Shown: piece after piece, positions 44,756 to 52,678 of the stretch
How the letters are laid out: each line of letters begins with the position of its first letter
Position numbering within the stretch: position 1 is the first letter of the stretch
Origin: Stenotrophomonas sp. VV52
GTDB taxonomy: Bacteria; Pseudomonadota; Gammaproteobacteria; Xanthomonadales; Xanthomonadaceae
Direction: 5' to 3'
Length of the DNA stretch: 64,000 bases
Assembly: GCF_002893095.1 (NCBI RefSeq)
Contig: NZ_PKQQ01000006.1
Location: 1 to 64,000, forward strand
Position numbers and translations under genes: made by a program
Notes under the pieces: generated by a model
What the model was told of the DNA's origin: nothing
The model's input: the letters and a program-made list of their open reading frames with translations, nothing else
Databases searched by the model: none

Positions 44756-45147
44756 TTGATGATGGTAATGCGGGTGCCCTTCCCCGGAGCGCTGTCCAGG
44801 TCGAACTCGTCCACCAGCCTGCGCGAGCCGGACAGGCCCAGACCCATGCCGCTGCCGGAGGACCAGCCGTCGGTGAGCGCCTGGGCGACATCGGGGATGC
44901 CGGGACCGTTGTCGGAGAACACGAGCTTCAGCCCGCGACGAACGCCGCTCTCCACCACGAACCATTCCATGCTGCCGCCACCACCGTAGATGACCGCATT
45001 GCGTGCCAGCTCGCTTGCGGCGGTGACCAGCTTGGTCTGGTTGATCAGGCTCATCCTGTTGGCCACGGCCAATTGGCGAACGGCCTGGCGGGCCAGTACC
45101 ACGTCCTGTTCGACGCAGATCGGCAACGATCCACTGGGCGCGCTCAT
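44746..45147 (-). CDS. rsbT: Stressosome switch kinase RsbT
   Basis: A 133-residue GHKL-type serine/threonine kinase. N-box residues Glu46 and Asn50 (AASELARNAVIYGGGG), the G1 box DNGPGIPD (79-86) and G2 GSGMGLGLSGSRRL are intact. RsbT is held by the RsbR/RsbS complex and phosphorylates both under stress, then leaves to activate its target. The target in Bacillus is RsbU; here the downstream genes encode kinases instead. It begins in an ATGA overlap with rsbS. Confidence 0.92.
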   Translation of the reverse strand: MSAPSGSLPICVEQDVVLARQAVRQLAVANRMSLINQTKLVTAASELARNAVIYGGGGSMEWFVVESGVRRGLKLVFSDNGPGIPDVAQALTDGWSSGSGMGLGLSGSRRLVDEFDLDSAPGKGTRITIIKWI

Positions 45148-45509
45148 GGGGCGTCTTCGTCGGTGCGCTGCAACAGCGCCATGCCACGCTCGACATTGAG
45201 TGCGGTGCGCACGCCGGCAAGTGTCAGGCCGAGCTCCACCAGGGTGATCGCCACCGCCGGCTGCATGCCTACCACCACGGTGGTGGCATCCATGATCCGG
45301 GCCAGCGAGGAGATGGTTGAAATCATGCGACCGATGAAGGAGTCGACGATATCCAGCGCGGATATATCAATCAGAACGCCACGCGCGGAGGTTCGCTGGA
45401 TGCGATCGCTGAGATCGTCCTGCAGGGTCAGCGCCAGCTGGTCATGCATGTCGACCTGGATGGTGACCAGCAACAGGTCGCCCATCTGCAGGATAGGAAT
45501 GCGGTCCAT
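45144..45509 (-). CDS. rsbS: Stressosome scaffold protein RsbS
   Basis: A 121-residue single STAS domain. It matches RsbS closely through IPILQMGDLLLVTIQVDMHDQLALTLQDDL and IDISALDIVDSFIGRMI, where Ser57 corresponds to the phosphorylated Ser59 of Bacillus subtilis RsbS. Together with RsbR it forms the icosahedral stressosome core and sequesters RsbT. It lies one base after rsbR and overlaps rsbT by ATGA. Confidence 0.94.
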   Translation of the reverse strand: MDRIPILQMGDLLLVTIQVDMHDQLALTLQDDLSDRIQRTSARGVLIDISALDIVDSFIGRMISTISSLARIMDATTVVVGMQPAVAITLVELGLTLAGVRTALNVERGMALLQRTDEDAP

Positions 45510-45510
45510 T

Positions 45511-46365
45511 TCAGTTGGCAGCCTTGGTCACCACCTGGCCGGTGCGCTTGAGCGCCAGCGCCAGCGCGTCGGCCAGGTTGGCCTTGGTCACGATGCCCTG
45601 CAGGTCCAGGCCCAGGTGCACGATGGTCTGTGCGATCTGCGGACGCACGCCGCTGATGATCGCGTCGGCGCCCATCAGGCGGATGGCGGTAACCGTCTTG
45701 AGCAGATGCTGGGCGACCAAGGTGTCCACGGTGGGCACGCCGGTGATGTCGATGATGGCGATCTCCGAGCCGGTCTCGACGATCCGCTGCAGCAGCGACT
45801 CCATCACTACCTGGGTGCGCTGGGAATCGAGCGTGCCGATCATCGGCAGCGCGAGGACACCTTCCCACAGCTTGACCACCGGGGTCGACAGTTCCAGCAT
45901 TTCTTCCTGCTGCCGCTGGATCACTTCCTCACGGGTCTTCTGGAATGCCTTGACGCTGTGCAGGCCCAGGTCGTCGACCAGCTCCGAGATCACCCACAGC
46001 TGCTCGCCGAGCGTCTTTGCGTCGTCGGCGAAGGTGTTCTGGATCAACTCGAACAGCGGGCGCTTGAGCGAGAACAGGAAGCTGGCCGTTTCCGAGGAAC
46101 TGAACCCCTTCAGGACGCGATCGCGCGAGAGCTGATCGAGGAACTGGCGGAGCTCCTGCCATTCGTTTCCGCCCACGCCGCCGGCACTGGCGGTGGACAA
46201 CGCGGCCTGGAACAGGCGCCAGAATTCGCGGGTCTGGTTCTCCAGCTCGCGGGCGCCGAGCCGGCCATCCTGGCCCTGGGCGGCCAGCTGCCCGGTCCAC
46301 TGTGCCAGGACCGCGTCCTGGTGCACGCGAAGAAGGTCGATGGTGCGCTGCTGCAATGCCGCCAT
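45511..46365 (-). CDS. rsbR: Stressosome sensor-scaffold protein RsbR (RsbRD-type N-terminus)
   Basis: A 284-residue protein with a helical N-terminal sensor half (1-150), of the kind seen in RsbRD rather than a globin, and a C-terminal STAS domain. The phosphorylation sites equivalent to Bacillus RsbRA Thr171 and Thr205 are conserved as Thr215 (GVPTVDTLVAQH) and Thr247 (RPQIAQTIVHLGLDL). It is the first gene of the six-gene operon. The signal sensed is not apparent from sequence. Confidence 0.93.
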   Translation of the reverse strand: MAALQQRTIDLLRVHQDAVLAQWTGQLAAQGQDGRLGARELENQTREFWRLFQAALSTASAGGVGGNEWQELRQFLDQLSRDRVLKGFSSSETASFLFSLKRPLFELIQNTFADDAKTLGEQLWVISELVDDLGLHSVKAFQKTREEVIQRQQEEMLELSTPVVKLWEGVLALPMIGTLDSQRTQVVMESLLQRIVETGSEIAIIDITGVPTVDTLVAQHLLKTVTAIRLMGADAIISGVRPQIAQTIVHLGLDLQGIVTKANLADALALALKRTGQVVTKAAN

Positions 46366-46393
46366 GGGGGTAGTTCCTGCAGGGAAAGTGAGA

Positions 46394-46423
46394 GAGCCCC
46401 AACGCGAAGACGCGTCAGGGCTC
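46394..46423. repeat. Imperfect hairpin upstream of rsbR
   Basis: GAGCCC (46394-46399) pairs with GGGCTC (46418-46423), enclosing CGCG-AAGA-CGCG. It lies 30 bp upstream of the rsbR start, in the gap to the five-gene operon. It could be a leader hairpin or end transcription from the upstream operon; there is no T tract. Confidence 0.4.
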
Positions 46424-46520
46424 GAGTGGCCCCGAGCTTAAATGAATTCAGGTAGAGGCACCATCACGACACCCGATGCCGTGTGAAGGGCGTGTGCACA
46501 AGACTGACTGGTTCAGATGA

Positions 46521-46808
46521 TCAGGCTGGGCCGGAGCTGTTTGACTGTTCGCGACGGCGACGTATCGCAAGTATCTGGCCGACGATGGCAGTGAGCAGGA
46601 TCAGGCTGTTGGTCACTACGAATACGGTCGAGCCCAGCAAGGCGCTGTAGATGATGAAGAGGATGGAGGCCGTCATCTGCCCGACAAACAGCCAGGTCGA
46701 CACACCTTCTGCCGACGCCTCACGGTGCTGCTTGTAGATCTGCCGTGCCAGGGTGGCGATCAGCACCCCGGTCGCGGCCCAGCCCAGCAGGTCGGCGGGC
46801 TGCTCCAT
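46521..46808 (-). CDS. SemiSWEET/PQ-loop-like small membrane protein
   Basis: A 95-residue protein with three predicted transmembrane helices (about 7-25, 38-58, 64-83) and a SemiSWEET-like pattern (LLGWAATGVLIATLARQIYKQHRE, STWLFVGQMTASILFIIYSALLG). Bacterial SemiSWEETs are homodimeric sugar transporters. It lacks the exact PQ pair after the first helix (RQ here), so the family call is tentative. The start overlaps the glycosyltransferase stop as TGATG, making it the last gene of the five-gene operon. Confidence 0.72.
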   Translation of the reverse strand: MEQPADLLGWAATGVLIATLARQIYKQHREASAEGVSTWLFVGQMTASILFIIYSALLGSTVFVVTNSLILLTAIVGQILAIRRRREQSNSSGPA

Positions 46809-47509
46809 CACTCGGGCACCATGCGCGAAGGCAGCAGGCCCGCACCCGTGCCGACCACCTCACGTTCCAGCGCGCGCAGGAAACTGCTGAAACCGTGCTC
46901 GGCACGGGCGGTCCGCCGCGCACTGGTGGCCACCGCCGGCCGGGCGAGCCAGGCGATGCGGGCGCCGCTGCGGGCGATGGCATCCACCAGGGCCACGTCC
47001 TCGCCGGTATGCAGCTGCGCGAAACCACCCGCCGCCACATAGGCCGGCGCACTCACGCCGAGGTTGGCACCGTGGATATGCCGGTGCCCGTCCCGCGCCA
47101 CTTCCCGTTCGGCGAATGCGCGGCGCACCCGGTCCGGATAGTCCAGCCAGTCCCCGACCCCCACCACGCCGCAGAACGCGTCCGCACCGCAGCTGACCTG
47201 ACGCGACAGCCAGTCCGGTGGCACCACGGTATCGGCGTCGGTGCTGGCGATCCAGCGCGCACCGAGGGCCAGCGCGAACGTGGCCGCGGCCGCACGCGCG
47301 CTGCCCACGCAGCGTGCATCGACCGCCACGGTGGCTACGCCGTGTGCCGCGCAGATCGCCCCCGTCCCGTCGCTGCAGGCATCCAGTGCCACCACGACCA
47401 GCACCTCCTCGCCCTGCAGCTGGGGGTCGGCAGCCGCAGTGGCAATGGCTGCAAGGCAGCGGCCGATGGACTGCGCTTCATCGTGTGCCGGTACGATCAC
47501 GCCGATCAT
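46808..47509 (-). CDS. Family 2 glycosyltransferase
   Basis: A 233-residue GT-A enzyme: N-terminal IGVIVPAHDEAQSIGRCLAAI, metal-binding DAD in ASTDADTVVPPDW, and a C-terminal acceptor region (GANLGVSAPAYVAAGGF, GEDVALVDAI). It has no membrane anchor. It overlaps the methyltransferase stop by ATGA. Together with a PIG-L deacetylase and a methyltransferase it suggests stepwise building of a modified amino-sugar or glycolipid; the product is unknown. Confidence 0.88.
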   Translation of the reverse strand: MIGVIVPAHDEAQSIGRCLAAIATAAADPQLQGEEVLVVVALDACSDGTGAICAAHGVATVAVDARCVGSARAAAATFALALGARWIASTDADTVVPPDWLSRQVSCGADAFCGVVGVGDWLDYPDRVRRAFAEREVARDGHRHIHGANLGVSAPAYVAAGGFAQLHTGEDVALVDAIARSGARIAWLARPAVATSARRTARAEHGFSSFLRALEREVVGTGAGLLPSRMVPE

Positions 47510-48093
47510 CGCAGGCCTTCCTGCTGCGCCACGCTGGCGAGCCCGGTGCCCCAGCCCTGCAGCACCATGTCGGCATCCTGGTAACAGAACGCCTCTTCCA
47601 GCCCCCGCGCAAAGGCGCGGTGTACCTGCAGTGCCGAACTCAACGCCGCGTCGAAGGGATGCAGCCAGTGGCAGGCGAGCAGCAGTCCGTCATCGGTCAG
47701 GCTGGCCCGCAGCTTCGCCGCCATTTCCACTACTTCCTGCGGCGGCAGGTAATAACCGACCTCGCTCACCACGATCAGGTCGAAGCGGCCGTCCGGCCAT
47801 TGATCAGGATGACGGGCCTGCGCCAGGCGCACATTGGGGCGGTCATGCGTGGTCGCTGCGGCGTCCGCCAAGGCAGCCGCATTGAGGTCGGTGGCAAGCA
47901 GCGCGTCGCAGCGCCCTGCCAGCTCCGCCGTGAGCACGCCATTGGAGCACCCGACTTCCCAGCCGCTGCGGTAGCGCTGCCGGGTCAGGCAGGCCAGGGT
48001 CAACGCCCGCTTGCGCGCCTCGTACCACCTGTTGCGGTACTGGAACGGGTCCGGCTCCCGGTAGATCTGCTCGAAGTATTCGGCGACGCTCAT
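47506..48093 (-). CDS. NodS-like SAM-dependent methyltransferase
   Basis: A 195-residue class I methyltransferase. The SAM-binding motif is WEVGCSNGVLTAELAGRC (about 45-62), followed by DLNAAALADAA and FDLIVVSEVGYYLPP. The overall pattern, including YFEQIYREPDPFQYRNRWYE at the N-terminus, resembles NodS, which N-methylates de-N-acetylated chitooligosaccharides in rhizobia. The partner PIG-L deacetylase immediately upstream (ATGA overlap) fits the same logic of deacetylate, then methylate. Confidence 0.88.
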   Translation of the reverse strand: MSVAEYFEQIYREPDPFQYRNRWYEARKRALTLACLTRQRYRSGWEVGCSNGVLTAELAGRCDALLATDLNAAALADAAATTHDRPNVRLAQARHPDQWPDGRFDLIVVSEVGYYLPPQEVVEMAAKLRASLTDDGLLLACHWLHPFDAALSSALQVHRAFARGLEEAFCYQDADMVLQGWGTGLASVAQQEGLR

Positions 48094-48848
48094 CCGATCA
48101 GTACCTCATAAGGGCGGTGGAACCGCGCCAGGACGTATTCGGGCAGGATCGGCTCGCACTCCAGGTCGCCCACGGCGCCGGTCTGCGTGGCAAAGGCCGA
48201 TATCGCCCGCTGCTTGCGCGCCTGCGCGTCGGCGCACAGGGCAATGCGCTGCGCGCTCGGCCACGGCCCTGATGCCGCCGACGGGTCCAGCCAATGCCAG
48301 GCCCAGACCGGGTACTGCAGCGCGCGCGCGCCGCAGCTGAGCGCCGCTGCCGCCGCCGCCCGCCCCACCGCCTCGTGATCCGGGTGCGCGTCCTGGACCC
48401 ATGGCGCGACCACCACGTCGCCCGGCAGCAGGCGTCCGGCCAGGTGCGCGGCGAGGTCGGGTTCATGCCGTGCAACCGCGCCATCGGGAATGCTGAGCGC
48501 GCTGACATGCGTCGCGTCCATGCCCAGTGCCTGCATCGCGCTGGCCAGCTCGCGCCTGCGGGCATCGCGAAGCCGGGAGTGCGACCAGCGCGGGTGATCG
48601 GGATAGCAGGCTTCGCCGTCGGTAACCGACACCACCTGCACGTTGCAGCCTTCGGCCAGCGCCGCCTGCATCAGGCCACCGCAGGCGAGCACTTCGTCAT
48701 CCGGATGCGGGGAGACCACGATCAGGCGACGCGCGCCGAGCAGTACGGTGTCGGCCCGCACCGATGGCAGTGCCTCCAGCCACGCGCAGGTCTGCCACGC
48801 GGACTCGGGCGTACCCCGGCCCTCGATACGCACCGTTACAGCGTCCAC
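48090..48848 (-). CDS. PIG-L family deacetylase
   Basis: A 252-residue zinc-dependent N-deacetylase of the LmbE/PIG-L family. The metal motif HPDDE (48-52, in VVSPHPDDEVLACGG) and the second HPDHEAVGRA motif are intact. Such enzymes remove N-acetyl groups from sugars such as GlcNAc-lipids, GlcNAc-inositol or bacillithiol precursors. It begins with GTG at 48848, where AGGAGG lies 4 bases upstream, and overlaps the acyl-CoA dehydrogenase gene by 13 bp. Confidence 0.9.
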   Translation of the reverse strand: MDAVTVRIEGRGTPESAWQTCAWLEALPSVRADTVLLGARRLIVVSPHPDDEVLACGGLMQAALAEGCNVQVVSVTDGEACYPDHPRWSHSRLRDARRRELASAMQALGMDATHVSALSIPDGAVARHEPDLAAHLAGRLLPGDVVVAPWVQDAHPDHEAVGRAAAAAALSCGARALQYPVWAWHWLDPSAASGPWPSAQRIALCADAQARKQRAISAFATQTGAVGDLECEPILPEYVLARFHRPYEVLIG

Positions 48849-49798
48849 GGATCCTCCTGGCGCTGGACCGCCCTCCCCAGTTCCGCCCAGTCCCGATCCG
48901 CATGGCTCTGTCGGATGAACACCGTGAGGTCGGACCAGCGCTGGGCATGCTCCGGATCCAGGCACATCGGCGCCGGGCCCAGCGCGCGACCCACCGCGTC
49001 CAGCACCCGCGTGCAGGTGCGCTCGACCACGCTGCGCACGCGGATCACGTCGGTCTGGTGGGACCGCGCAGGCATCGCATCGATCCACGCGGCAAGCTCA
49101 CGCAGCAACGCGGCGGAGGACTGCAGGGCCATGTCGACCTCGCCGAGCAGCGCGGCCGCCTGGGCGTCGCCGTCCACCCGCGGCGAGCGCTGGAGTGGCG
49201 ACGCCAGTGCTACTGCAGCCCCGTACCAGCACGCGGCAATCCCGGCGCCGCCGTGCCAGAAGCCCGGCCGCGCCAGGTACGCGCCCGGCGCACCGACCGG
49301 TTCGGCATGCACCTGGTCGAACTGCACGGTGCCGCTGGGAATCCCGCCCATGCCAGTGGCATGCCAGGTCTGCGGCTGCAGCAGCACACCCGGCGCATCG
49401 GTACGGATGCACACCAGCCGCGAGCCCTCGCCATGGCGCGCCGTCACCAGTGCCACGTCCACCAGCCCCGCCCCCGAACACCAGGGCTTGCTGCCGCTGA
49501 CCGTCCCGGTTTCATCGTCGAAACGAAGCGTGGCCTGCGGCCCCTCGGCAGCCCACACCGCCGCCAGGGTGCCCTCACCCAGCAAGGTGGCATGCAGGTC
49601 CGCCAGGATCGCCTGCGCGTCGTAGTGCGCTTCCAGCACTTTGGCGATGCACAGGTCGCGCGCGGCCAATGCGGCCAGCAGCCGCCAGCGCTCCAGTGTG
49701 TGGCCCCGGCCGGGCAGTGGCAGCGCGGGCTGCCGGGTCAGTACCTCCCGCGCGGCGGCTTCAAGTGCGGGGGCAGCGTGGTCGGAGAGCCTGTCCAT
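48836..49798 (-). CDS. Acyl-CoA dehydrogenase-like protein
   Basis: A 320-residue protein of the acyl-CoA dehydrogenase fold, shorter than the usual 380-400 residues of the family. The middle beta domain is visible (LRFDDETGTVSGSKPWCSGAGLVDVALVTAR, VQFDQVHAEPVG) and a C-terminal helical bundle follows. The N-terminal helical domain is shortened, so FAD binding and a true dehydrogenase reaction are not assured. It leads the five-gene operon and is divergent from the phytochrome gene across 172 bp. Confidence 0.8.
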   Translation of the reverse strand: MDRLSDHAAPALEAAAREVLTRQPALPLPGRGHTLERWRLLAALAARDLCIAKVLEAHYDAQAILADLHATLLGEGTLAAVWAAEGPQATLRFDDETGTVSGSKPWCSGAGLVDVALVTARHGEGSRLVCIRTDAPGVLLQPQTWHATGMGGIPSGTVQFDQVHAEPVGAPGAYLARPGFWHGGAGIAACWYGAAVALASPLQRSPRVDGDAQAAALLGEVDMALQSSAALLRELAAWIDAMPARSHQTDVIRVRSVVERTCTRVLDAVGRALGPAPMCLDPEHAQRWSDLTVFIRQSHADRDWAELGRAVQRQEDPWTL

Positions 49799-49970
49799 GG
49801 GAAAGGGATACCCTGCCTCCCGTCTCGGATGAGTGACCGGTGTGTGTGGATACCGTGCAGTGCACGCGGAAGCTGCGTTGAAACACCCGGCTCCTCACGG
49901 GGCTGACGGCGCCGATATGCGAAGCTATGGGGTGGCTTCCTGATCACGGTACCCGGTGGGGGTTGAACGA
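49799..49970. promoter_or_regulatory. Divergent promoter region between the five-gene operon and the phytochrome operon
   Basis: A gap of 172 bases that must hold both promoters. I see no clear -35/-10 pair on either strand and no long inverted repeat. Confidence 0.4.
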
Positions 49971-52208
49971 ATGTCGTCCTGGAATGTGAGTGACCGCGCG
50001 CTGGATGTGTCCAGCTGCGCCCAAGAACCGATCCGCACGCCAGGTGCCATACAACCCTACGGCCTGATCCTTGTCCTCGATCCGCAGACCCTGATCGTCA
50101 AGGAACGTGCCATCGCGCACGCTGACCTGCTCGGCACGTTGGGCGATCCGCTGGGCCACCCCATCGACGACGTACTCGGAGGCGCCCTTGCCAGGTGCAG
50201 ACCAGCGCTGGAAACCATCAAGCCGGGTACCACGCAGTTCCTTGGCGCGCATGCCATCGGTCCCCATGGCGGCCACCACACGCTGGCCCACCGGCTCGGT
50301 GATGACCTCATCGTCGAACTGGAAGCACCGGTGCCCGGCGAGCCCGGTTCGCTGGAGGACCTGTACCCGGCGATCCGCCGCTTCATGGAAGCGATCGAGC
50401 GGGTCGAGACCACGCGCGAACTGTGCGAGCTGGCGTCGGTGCAGATCCGCGAGCTGACCGGTTTCGACCGCACCCTGGTCTACCAGTTCGACAAGGACTG
50501 GAACGGCGCAGTGGTGGCCGAGGACGGCAACGGCGTGCTGCCGAGCTACCTGGACCTGCGCTTCCCCGAATCCGACATTCCCGCCCAGGCGCGTGCACTG
50601 TACCGGCAGAACCGCGTGCGCCTTATTGCCGACAGCAACTACCAACCGGTGCCGCTGGTCCGCAGCGCCGGCCACGCCGGTCCGGGGCCGACCGACCTGA
50701 GCCCGGCGATGCTGCGCAGTGTGTCGCCGGTGCACCTGCAGTACATGCGCAATATGGCCACCGGCGCCTCGATGTCGGTGTCGCTGCTGCGCGAAGGCGA
50801 GTTGTGGGGGTTGATCTCCTGCCACAACGCGCAGCCCAAGCGCGTGCCCTACCACGTGCGCACGGCCTGCGAGTTCATCGGGCAGATCCTGTCGCTGCAG
50901 ATATCCCTGAAGGAACGCGCCGCGGGGGTGGAAGCGCGGATCGCGCGCCGCGCCATCCAGGTCCGGCTGCTGGGGCGCATGGCGGGCGACACCGACTTCA
51001 TGGCCGCGCTCGGCCGCGACCAGCACAACCTGCTGGCGCTGACCCACTCCAGCGGCGCCGCCATCGTGCACCGGGGCGAATGCCTGTTGCACGGGGAATG
51101 CCCCAGCCGCGCGCAGGTGATGGAGCTGGTGCAGTGGCTGAGCGTGCAGCAGCACGAAGGCGACCTCTACTGCACCGACCGGCTGCCGCTGCTCTGGAAA
51201 CCCGCCGAAGCCTTCGCCGACGTCGCCAGCGGCGTGCTGGCCATTTCAATATCGCAGATCCACGACAGCTTCGTGCTGTGGTTCCGCCCGGAAGTGGTCC
51301 GCACGGTGCGCTGGGGCGGTGACCCGCGCAAGGAAGAGACCGGCCTGCCATTGTCGCCACGCACTTCGTTCGAAGGCTGGAAGGAAACCGTGCAGCGGCA
51401 GTCGCTGCCGTGGGACGACGTCGACCGCGATGCCGCGCTGGAACTGCGCACCGCCATCGTCGACATCGTGCTGCGCAAGGCCGAGGAAATGGCCGCGCTG
51501 AACGAACAGCTCCTGCGCAGCAACAAGGAGCTGGAAGCGTTCTCGTATTCGGTCAGCCACGACCTGCGCGCACCCTTCCGCCACATCGTCGGCTACTCGG
51601 AACTGCTCTGGGCCTCGGCGGCGGAGAGGCTGAATGATTCAGAGAAGAGATTTCTGGATACCATCGTCGAGTCCGCACAATCGGCCGGAACGCTGGTGGA
51701 CGACCTGCTCAGCTTCTCGCAGATGGGCAGGTCCACGATGGGTCAGATCTCGATGGACATGACCGCCCTGGTCGAAGATGTGCGGCACAAGCTGGACATG
51801 GAGTACGCCGGGCGCTCGATCCGCTGGCAGATACCGCATCTGCCCCGTGTTCAGGCAGACCCGGGCATGCTCCGCCTGGTCTGGCAGAACCTGCTGTCCA
51901 ATGCGATCAAGTTCACGCGCGACAGTGCCTCACCCACCATTGAAGTGGGGCACCAGCGCAGCGACACCGAAGACGTCTTCTACGTGAAAGACAACGGCTG
52001 CGGTTTCGACATGCGCTATGTCGACAAGCTGTTCGGGGTGTTCCAGCGCCTGCACCATGCGGACGAGTACGAAGGCACCGGCATTGGCCTGGCCAACGTA
52101 CACCGCATCATCACCCGCCACGGCGGGCGCACCTGGGCCGAAGGCCGGGTCGGCGAAGGTGCCACCTTCTTCTTCACCATTCCCTTTGTTACTGGAGACA
52201 ACCTATGA
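49971..52208 (+). CDS. bphP: Bacteriophytochrome histidine kinase
   Basis: Red/far-red photoreceptor kinase, 745 residues. The biliverdin-binding cysteine is Cys16 in CAQEPIRTPGAIQPYG, followed by PAS-2, the GAF domain (RFPESDIPAQARALYRQNRVRLIAD, HLQYMRNM), the PHY domain with tongue motif PRTSFEGW (463-470), HisKA with His530 (EAFSYSVSHDLRAPFRHIVGYSELL) and an ATPase domain (DNGCGFDMRYVDKLFGVFQRLH). The ATG at 49971 is preferred over a GTG five codons upstream. It overlaps the response regulator by ATGA. A haem oxygenase gene (bphO), needed to make biliverdin, is not in the window. Confidence 0.96.
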   Translation: MSSWNVSDRALDVSSCAQEPIRTPGAIQPYGLILVLDPQTLIVKERAIAHADLLGTLGDPLGHPIDDVLGGALARCRPALETIKPGTTQFLGAHAIGPHGGHHTLAHRLGDDLIVELEAPVPGEPGSLEDLYPAIRRFMEAIERVETTRELCELASVQIRELTGFDRTLVYQFDKDWNGAVVAEDGNGVLPSYLDLRFPESDIPAQARALYRQNRVRLIADSNYQPVPLVRSAGHAGPGPTDLSPAMLRSVSPVHLQYMRNMATGASMSVSLLREGELWGLISCHNAQPKRVPYHVRTACEFIGQILSLQISLKERAAGVEARIARRAIQVRLLGRMAGDTDFMAALGRDQHNLLALTHSSGAAIVHRGECLLHGECPSRAQVMELVQWLSVQQHEGDLYCTDRLPLLWKPAEAFADVASGVLAISISQIHDSFVLWFRPEVVRTVRWGGDPRKEETGLPLSPRTSFEGWKETVQRQSLPWDDVDRDAALELRTAIVDIVLRKAEEMAALNEQLLRSNKELEAFSYSVSHDLRAPFRHIVGYSELLWASAAERLNDSEKRFLDTIVESAQSAGTLVDDLLSFSQMGRSTMGQISMDMTALVEDVRHKLDMEYAGRSIRWQIPHLPRVQADPGMLRLVWQNLLSNAIKFTRDSASPTIEVGHQRSDTEDVFYVKDNGCGFDMRYVDKLFGVFQRLHHADEYEGTGIGLANVHRIITRHGGRTWAEGRVGEGATFFFTIPFVTGDNL

Positions 52209-52678
52209 GAGATCTGCGGCCGATTCTGCTCGTGGAAGACAATCCGAAGGACGCTGAGCTGACGATGGCCGCCTTGGCCCGTTGCCAGCTCCTGAACGAT
52301 GTCACCCACGTGCGGGACGGTGTCGAGGCGCTGGAATACCTGCGCGCCGAGGGACGCTACGCGGATGCGCAGCACGGCGGTCCGGTGGTGGTGCTGCTGG
52401 ACCTGAAGCTTCCCAAGCTCAACGGATTGGAAGTGTTGAAAGAGATCCGCATGGATGCCTCGATCAGCAGCACCCCGGTGGTGATGCTCACCTCCTCGCG
52501 CGAGGAATCGGACCTGGTCAGCAGCTACGAGCTGGGCGTGAACGCCTTCGTGGTCAAGCCGGTGGACTTCAAGGAATTCCTGGAAGCCATCCAGGGCCTG
52601 GGCATGTTCTGGGGCATCACCAACCAGCCCCCGCCGCACGGCACGTTGTTCGGCGCCAAGAGCCGCACCGATGTCTGA
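52205..52678 (+). CDS. Single-domain response regulator (Rcp1-like), phytochrome partner
   Basis: A 157-residue receiver with no output domain, of the Rcp1/phytochrome-associated type. The acidic pair is Glu11/Asp12 (LVEDNPKDAELT), the phosphoacceptor is Asp66 in LLDLKLPKLNG, and VMLTSS and VVKPVDF complete the site. It starts in an ATGA overlap with bphP, so it is the direct phosphate acceptor of the photoreceptor. It probably relays to another protein, perhaps the hybrid kinase encoded next (8-bp overlap). Confidence 0.95.
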   Translation: MRDLRPILLVEDNPKDAELTMAALARCQLLNDVTHVRDGVEALEYLRAEGRYADAQHGGPVVVLLDLKLPKLNGLEVLKEIRMDASISSTPVVMLTSSREESDLVSSYELGVNAFVVKPVDFKEFLEAIQGLGMFWGITNQPPPHGTLFGAKSRTDV

